From NCBI GenBank assembly GCA_001872985.1, contig MNYA01000430.1, forward strand, positions 1 through 10,958: 10,958 bases of DNA, given 5' to 3'. The translations under genes and the position numbers were made by a program. Every line of letters starts with the position of its first letter. The stretch's first letter is position 1. Source of the stretch: a bacterium CG2_30_54_10. Its GTDB lineage: Bacteria > Muiribacteriota > Ozemobacteria > Ozemobacterales > Ozemobacteraceae. Positions 6,331-10,958 of the stretch are shown here, piece after piece. The notes below the pieces were generated by a model. That model was given only the letters and a program-made list of their open reading frames with translations. It made no database searches and had not been told where the DNA came from.

Positions 6331-6363
6331 GTTTCGAATTTCCAGGGGGTTTGGTTGTAACCA

Positions 6364-6386
6364 GGCGGCCCGGTTGATCGGGCGCC
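6364..6386 (+). promoter_or_regulatory. Leader hairpin next to the ribosome binding site
   Basis: GGCGGCCCG (6364-6372) pairs with CGGGCGCC (6379-6386) in an 8-bp GC-rich stem with one bulged G and a six-base loop. Seven A and then AGGAGGG (6396-6402) follow, so the ribosome binding site itself is left unpaired. The arrangement, a strong stem then an open A-rich site, would favour message stability and efficient initiation. It has no T-run and is not a terminator. Confidence 0.4.
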
Positions 6387-6405
6387 CAAAAAAACAGGAG
6401 GGTTT

Positions 6406-9252
6406 ATGGTGAACAGGATTTGGTTTGCCCTGGCGATTGTCGGCGTCCTCATCGTTCCCGCGATTTATGCGGCTGACGTGAGTGGTATCGCCACAGAATC
6501 GCGGTACGATCTGAATGACACTTCCAAGGTTCCAACGGGGATAATGTCTGTCCCTAAGAACGAGATCCGGCGCTTGCCCGACATGATCGACAAACCGGAA
6601 GCTCAGATCGGAATGTGGGTTCCGATGGTTGAACCAGCCCCAGTCGTCCGCGGGTTTGCCAACCGAATCGGAAACAACGTCCGAATTTACCGCAACACTG
6701 GCTCCACCAAGGACAAATACAAATACCTCGTCCACGTGGTTTCCGGCGCCGACAACAATAAGTGGTTCATCTATCGAAATGTGAAATACAACTGGACGTT
6801 CGAAGACGCCGGCGGTGAAGACAGAGAGAAAAGCGGCGGCGAGAATGGCGCTTCCGGGGACAGTGTCTGGACACCCTTTTACAAGGCTTCCCTGGCTCAG
6901 ACGGCCGGAACTTACATGAGAAATCTGGTCAATGGAACCGGCGCTGCCAAATGGGATCCCAAGGTCTTTCCCAATAACCACGCCAAGCCGTTCGACTCCG
7001 GCATCTCGGGAGATGCCGACACCCGTGGTTCTACGGTTCTTCAGGAAGTAGGAATGCTTCTGACCTACGAGCGTGCCAGCGTTTCCCCCACCAGCGTTAG
7101 CGGTGGCGGTTACTATGGAAATGCGGATGATTCGGCCATTGACCCGGATTCCATTTCGGTCGCGCAGTTGAATTCTGACTCCGGCCTTACCTGGGAACCA
7201 AGCCCCACCCCAGCCAAAATTGACGGTGTCAACCTCGAAGGCGGCAGGGGTGTAGGGGTGTTCACGGCAGTGAACCGGGTCTACGTTGAAGACTACAAAT
7301 CGCCCACCGTCAAGGCCACCGAGGTAAAGATCTACCGCGGCAACGCCGGCGGGTTCGTTGAAGAAGTTTTCGAGAAGGCCTCCAACTCCTGGAAGAAAGT
7401 AAAGGGTATCGTCTTTGAGTATGAAGACGACAATGACAAAGCTGATGCCGCATCTGACCGCCTCAAGGCCAGCATGAACTACGAGTGCGGCAACATGGAC
7501 TTGTACAAGCTCGAAAACCCTTATTACAATGCTGATGATCCCACGAGCGACGTCTACATCAATTTCGTCTATTTGTCCCCAACCTTCAAAATGAAATGGA
7601 ACGTTTCCGATAGCAAGTGGGAACGGATCAAGATCAGCGAAAATCCCACCAAATTCGATGAGACTATTGCCTACGGGCCCTATGTCGGCCCTTCCAAAAA
7701 GTCTGAAGAGTATGACTATTACATGCACATCGACCCGAAGTGGAGTGTAAAGACACCCGAAGAGGTCGAGGAGTTCATTTCCAGCCGCTATGCAAACGCC
7801 TACGACGCCAATTGGTTGGCCCCCTGGGCTCGCGGGCTGTGCTATTTCATCCTCGATGAGCGAAACAGCGGCCTTCTGAAGACCAAACTCCTGAACGGCT
7901 ATATCAACAAGGGCAAAAACACCAAGAACGAATCTCTTGAATCCAAAATTCCCGAGCTCGATTCGATGATAAAGGAATACGCTGAACTCGGCGATAAGGG
8001 AAAGAAGGCCTCTCGCTGTCTGGCCGCCTTCAAAAGCCACCTCGCCGGAGGCGGATTGTCCGACTACAACCGGTTCTCCTATATCGAGTTCAAGGATGGC
8101 GGTCGCTACTGCGTAGGCCCTATCGAGTTCGAAAAGGTCGGTGGCACCTTCTCCGAAGCGGTCGTCGAGCAAAATGGACAGAAGATCAAGAAGGGCTCCT
8201 GGACGGCTCTGGGTCCCCGCGTCCTCATGCCCAAGCACTTCGCCGTCAGTTCCATCGAGTGGGACTCCACCTCTGGTGGACGCAAGAGCGGCGAACAAAT
8301 GGCCACCGACAGCCAGAACTTCATTCTGGGCCAGGATGGCAAATGGCACCGCACCGGGACGGCTGCTGATGCGGGCGTTCCTCTCGAACTGCAGGTTGCC
8401 GGAACCAACTCAAACTTCATCAAAAAATACGGCGATGACTGGATGCAGAAAATTCCGGACCTGATGTTCAAGGTCGATATGGCGGACTGCTGCGGCAACA
8501 CTACCAACCAGGTCGGCTTCCTGAAAACTGAAGATGGCGGCGACGGCACCAAGCCAAACGCCGAGGTTGAGATTTCCGACTCCAATGGAAACGATCACAT
8601 TGTCGGTGTTCCCCCGCAAGAGAGCACGACCGCAGGCGATAGGCTGGTGGTCAAGGATCCCAAGGGTGACCAGAGCGGCGAATATGCTGCCGGCGAATAC
8701 AATGGTGACAACGACCTGACCGAGAAGGAATTTACCATCGATAAGAGTGGCAGAGACCAGATCGACAAGGAATTCAGCACCGATGCCAGTGACAAGGCCG
8801 TCGGCCCTCCGATCGGTTCCGACCTGTCCACCGGAGTCAAGACGATTCCCGAAGACACCCGGCTCAAGATCGATGCCCGCGCGTGGGACAACATCGATAA
8901 CTTCTACAAGCACCGGGGGATCAGTTCATACATGATGCAGATCCAGGAGCTCACCAAAGATGGCGCTCCGACCGGCAAGTATGAGCTTCTCGAAAATGAA
9001 TCCGGCGCCAAGGCCGAGAAAATCGCAAATTCGGTGTACGACCCACCCGCAAACGGCAGATTGAGCCAGTTCAACCCCGATCTGAAGTTCTATCACATCT
9101 TCCGCAATCCCGGACTCTACCGCGTCGAATACACCGTAGAAGATGTTCCTTTCGAGGGTCCACCCAACAAACAGAACCTGTTCTTCCGCGTGCGCGTAGA
9201 TGACACCAAGAACGAAAACCGCACAATCGAAGATCACCAGAACCGCCAATAG
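6406..9252 (+). CDS. Large exported protein of unknown family
   Basis: The 948-residue protein begins with a clear signal peptide (residues 1-22/23, hydrophobic from 5, ending AIYAA) and has no other membrane segment, so it is secreted, periplasmic or on the surface. ATG 6406 lies four bases from GGAGG; a GTG at 6409 has the more usual spacing and is equally possible. I recognise no catalytic domain. The mature part is acidic and rich in Asp, Gly, Asn, Lys and Tyr. Residues about 708-805 form a low-complexity Asp/Gly/Ser linker, and about 815-930 look like an all-beta, Ig-like module (RLKIDARAWDNID..., GLYRVEYTVEDVPF). Cysteines include a CC pair near residue 692. Codon use differs from the neighbours: no TTA, CTA or TCA codon in the first 668. 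A leader hairpin and a strong terminator frame it, hinting at high expression. A structural surface or matrix protein is the best guess. Confidence 0.85.
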   Translation: MVNRIWFALAIVGVLIVPAIYAADVSGIATESRYDLNDTSKVPTGIMSVPKNEIRRLPDMIDKPEAQIGMWVPMVEPAPVVRGFANRIGNNVRIYRNTGSTKDKYKYLVHVVSGADNNKWFIYRNVKYNWTFEDAGGEDREKSGGENGASGDSVWTPFYKASLAQTAGTYMRNLVNGTGAAKWDPKVFPNNHAKPFDSGISGDADTRGSTVLQEVGMLLTYERASVSPTSVSGGGYYGNADDSAIDPDSISVAQLNSDSGLTWEPSPTPAKIDGVNLEGGRGVGVFTAVNRVYVEDYKSPTVKATEVKIYRGNAGGFVEEVFEKASNSWKKVKGIVFEYEDDNDKADAASDRLKASMNYECGNMDLYKLENPYYNADDPTSDVYINFVYLSPTFKMKWNVSDSKWERIKISENPTKFDETIAYGPYVGPSKKSEEYDYYMHIDPKWSVKTPEEVEEFISSRYANAYDANWLAPWARGLCYFILDERNSGLLKTKLLNGYINKGKNTKNESLESKIPELDSMIKEYAELGDKGKKASRCLAAFKSHLAGGGLSDYNRFSYIEFKDGGRYCVGPIEFEKVGGTFSEAVVEQNGQKIKKGSWTALGPRVLMPKHFAVSSIEWDSTSGGRKSGEQMATDSQNFILGQDGKWHRTGTAADAGVPLELQVAGTNSNFIKKYGDDWMQKIPDLMFKVDMADCCGNTTNQVGFLKTEDGGDGTKPNAEVEISDSNGNDHIVGVPPQESTTAGDRLVVKDPKGDQSGEYAAGEYNGDNDLTEKEFTIDKSGRDQIDKEFSTDASDKAVGPPIGSDLSTGVKTIPEDTRLKIDARAWDNIDNFYKHRGISSYMMQIQELTKDGAPTGKYELLENESGAKAEKIANSVYDPPANGRLSQFNPDLKFYHIFRNPGLYRVEYTVEDVPFEGPPNKQNLFFRVRVDDTKNENRTIEDHQNRQ

Positions 9253-9266
9253 TATCTGACTCGCTT

Positions 9267-9305
9267 AAAGCCCGGGGAGGCCTTGCGTCTCTCCGGGCTT
9301 TTGTT
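9267..9305 (+). terminator. Strong Rho-independent terminator
   Basis: AAAGCCCGG (9267-9275) pairs perfectly with CCGGGCTTT (9293-9301). Four more pairs (9276-9279 with 9289-9292, one G/T) bring the stem to 13 bp with a nine-base loop, and TTTTGTTGT ends it. It lies 15 bases after the stop of the 948-residue gene. Only about 35 bases separate it from the next start, too few for an obvious new promoter, so the propeller genes downstream may depend on read-through. Confidence 0.85.
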
Positions 9306-9340
9306 GTACGCTCGCTGAAAGACCACCAAGGAGGAATGAC

Positions 9341-10351
9341 ATGAGGCGAATTCAGGTTTTGGCGGTTTTAGTCGCCCTGGCTTTCGGTTTCTGGAATGCT
9401 TCCTGGGCAGTGCCCCCCTCTGGAATCGCGGTTGAAAAAGTGATCACTCCCAAAGAGGGCCTGAGCAATGCATCAGTTCTGGCAATAGCGGTTGGGCCGG
9501 AGTATGTGTTCATCGGCACGAAGCGTTATCTGACCGTTCTGAAAAAAGACGGAAGCATGATGATCTGGACCCCGAAAAACTCGGCCCTGAAGTTTCACTC
9601 TATCCCCGCTCTTGTGTTACGCGGGACCCAATTATGGGCGACCTGTCGCTCTCCGGTTGCGGCGGGGGGAACCTTCCGATGGGATGGACTCCAGTGGGAA
9701 GCCTTTGAGGAGATCAAGGACGATATGGTCTCGAACTACATATCCTGTTTTCACGTCGACGATCGGAACATGGTCTGGATCGGCTCTGAAGATCAAGGGA
9801 TCAATTATTACGTTCATGAGACCAACCAATTCCGCAAGTTCGGGGTTCTTTCGAGCAAGAAGGGGTTGATCGACAACCGGATCACCTGCATGGCCAGCCG
9901 CCCCGGAGAACTATGGATCGGGACGCTCAGCGGGGTGAGCGTCTACAAAGGGCGCGATGGAGAGAACGATCTTTTCACTAATTTTGTGAAAAAAGATGGG
10001 CTTCTAAACGAACACATAGTTGCGCTTGCGGCAGCCCCCGCACGGGTATATGCGGGAACTACGATGGGGTTGATGGTCTATGAAAATGGGAATTGGCGGG
10101 CAATGGGGCCTGAAAGTGGCCTTGCCGACTCATGGATCACAAGCCTCGCTCTTGATGGCTCCGATCTCTGGATCGGAACAAAGAAAGGCCTTCAGCTTAT
10201 GCGGAAGGATCGAATCGAGCCTGTGATGGACTTCCGGGATGGTTTTCCATCAAATCAGATCCAGTGTCTGGCGGTCGGGAAGCAGTCGGACGGGGTAGTC
10301 AAGGTTTTCGCCGGCACTCCCAAGGGTCTGGTCATTCTCAGGCATCAGTAG
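9341..10351 (+). CDS. Exported seven-bladed Reg_prop-type beta-propeller
   Basis: ATG 9341 has an excellent ribosome binding site, AAGGAGG (9328-9334). The 336-residue protein has a signal peptide with cleavage after NASWA (residue 23). It contains seven propeller strands at regular spacing: VFIGT (56), LWATC (98), VWIGS (145), LWIGT (191), VYAGT (236), LWIGT (276) and VFAGT (322). The linking motif GL-x-[DNS]-x-x-I occurs before several blades (LIDNRIT, LLNEHIV, LADSWIT, FPSNQIQ), as in the Reg_prop family. The length fits one closed seven-bladed ring with nothing else attached, so like the 3545 gene it is a stand-alone version of a domain usually fused to sensor kinases. It follows the terminator and runs 12 bases before the next, related gene. 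Its ligand is unknown. Confidence 0.85.
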   Translation: MRRIQVLAVLVALAFGFWNASWAVPPSGIAVEKVITPKEGLSNASVLAIAVGPEYVFIGTKRYLTVLKKDGSMMIWTPKNSALKFHSIPALVLRGTQLWATCRSPVAAGGTFRWDGLQWEAFEEIKDDMVSNYISCFHVDDRNMVWIGSEDQGINYYVHETNQFRKFGVLSSKKGLIDNRITCMASRPGELWIGTLSGVSVYKGRDGENDLFTNFVKKDGLLNEHIVALAAAPARVYAGTTMGLMVYENGNWRAMGPESGLADSWITSLALDGSDLWIGTKKGLQLMRKDRIEPVMDFRDGFPSNQIQCLAVGKQSDGVVKVFAGTPKGLVILRHQ

Positions 10352-10363
10352 GGTTATCGATCG

Positions 10364-10958
10364 ATGAAACGAAAATTTCAGGTGTGTGGAAGGATCGTTC
10401 TTTTTGCATTTCTCCTGTTCACAGGCGCAGAGCAGATCTGGGCACAACCCGCAATGCGCTATTCAAGAGCAAACAGCGGGCTGGTTGACAATTTCGTGAA
10501 CCAGGTTTCAGATTTCAACGGAGTTCTTGCGGTCTGCACGCAGAACGGTCTTACCCTGGTTTATCCGGATCATTTCGAGAGCTGGAGGCGAGGTGAGAAC
10601 GGTTTCCCCGATGCCGAGGTGACGGCAGCCACGGTTTTCGCCGGACGCCTTTGGGTCGGGACGCAAGGCCGCGGGGTCGCCCGCCTCGATGACGGGCGCT
10701 GGAAGATTTTTACCCAATCCGGTTCTGGCTTGATTGACGATTTCATCAGCGCGGTTTTTCCCCTTGGGAACCGGCTCTACATTGGAACTAGAGAGGGTTT
10801 GTGTCGATTTGACGGTCTGCTTTGCGAGAGGGTAACGCTTTCCGGAGAGGCTTTCCGAGGGTCTTCCCGCGGGTCTTCCCGCGGGTCTTCCTTGCAGGTC
10901 AACGCCCTGGCAGGAGATGCGTCAACGATCTTCGCGGGAACAGATGCGGGTGTTTTCA
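10364..10958 (+). CDS. Exported Reg_prop-type beta-propeller, cut by the window end
   Basis: The frame opens at ATG 10364 and stays open to the window edge (198 codons visible). A signal peptide covers residues 1-27 (cleavage after QIWA). Propeller strands appear at VLAVCT (54), LWVGT (96), LYIGT (138) and IFAGT (189), with the linkers GLVDNFV and GLIDDFI, so it is a paralogue of the gene just before it and more distantly of the 3545 gene. Extra residues between the third and fourth strands are a tandem Gly-Ser-Ser-Arg repeat. The ribosome binding site is weak (TAGGG, about ten bases upstream), and the 12-base gap to the preceding stop implies the same transcript. The rest of the protein, and whether it carries a kinase or other domain, lies outside the window. 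Confidence 0.8.
   Translation, partial: MKRKFQVCGRIVLFAFLLFTGAEQIWAQPAMRYSRANSGLVDNFVNQVSDFNGVLAVCTQNGLTLVYPDHFESWRRGENGFPDAEVTAATVFAGRLWVGTQGRGVARLDDGRWKIFTQSGSGLIDDFISAVFPLGNRLYIGTREGLCRFDGLLCERVTLSGEAFRGSSRGSSRGSSLQVNALAGDASTIFAGTDAGVF
10859..10891. repeat. 12-bp tandem repeat inside a propeller gene
   Basis: The unit GGGTCTTCCCGC is repeated two and three-quarter times without error (10859-10870, 10871-10882, 10883-10891). Being four codons long, it encodes Gly-Ser-Ser-Arg units (residues 166-176), and gain or loss of a unit would keep the frame. Confidence 0.9.

Noticed and set aside
6292..8349. A 685-codon open frame on the minus strand opposite the large gene
   Set aside because: It is in exact codon register with the + strand gene and arises because that gene lacks TTA, CTA and TCA codons. 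It has no ribosome binding site and its translation resembles no protein.

Overview
The window looks like a chromosomal segment of an uncultivated or little-studied bacterium, probably with a Gram-negative type envelope. Five of the seven genes begin with a Sec-type signal peptide. Ribosome binding sites are standard (GGAGG type), GTG and TTG starts occur beside ATG, and base composition is moderate. No phage, integrase, transposase or plasmid gene is present. The one confidently named gene, floA (flotillin-like, UPF0365 family), is too widespread to fix the phylum. A deep-branching candidate phylum is only a guess.

Layout, all genes on the + strand. 1-522: non-coding, with a long hairpin (9-73), a Rho-independent terminator of a gene to the left (329-364) and a weak promoter. 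523-1949: two translationally coupled genes (ATGA overlap), an exported helical-repeat protein and a membrane-anchored TPR protein, followed by a terminator-like structure. 1950-2387: non-coding, with an inverted-repeat element, short direct repeats and the best promoter of the window. 2388-3335: floA. 3336-3544: non-coding, with a foldback, one arm of a repeat resembling the one before floA, and an extended -10 promoter. 3545-6123: a secreted seven-bladed Reg_prop-type beta-propeller overlapping by ATGA a secreted protein of about eleven TPRs. 6124-6405: a candidate structured RNA and a leader hairpin. 6406-9252: an unrecognised 948-residue exported protein with codon use unlike its neighbours. 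9267-9305: a strong terminator. 9341-10958: two more exported propeller proteins, the last cut by the window end.

How the genes may work together (inference): from 3545 onward every gene is exported and none is an evident enzyme or kinase. Stand-alone propellers, a TPR scaffold and one large, probably abundant secreted protein form what looks like a periplasmic or surface assembly module. The Reg_prop fold is usually met as the sensor part of hybrid histidine kinases, but no kinase lies here. The 948-residue protein sits behind a potentially structured leader and ahead of a strong terminator, which suggests it is made in larger amounts than the propellers downstream. These points, with the orphan protein and the leader RNA, are the most promising novelty in the window.
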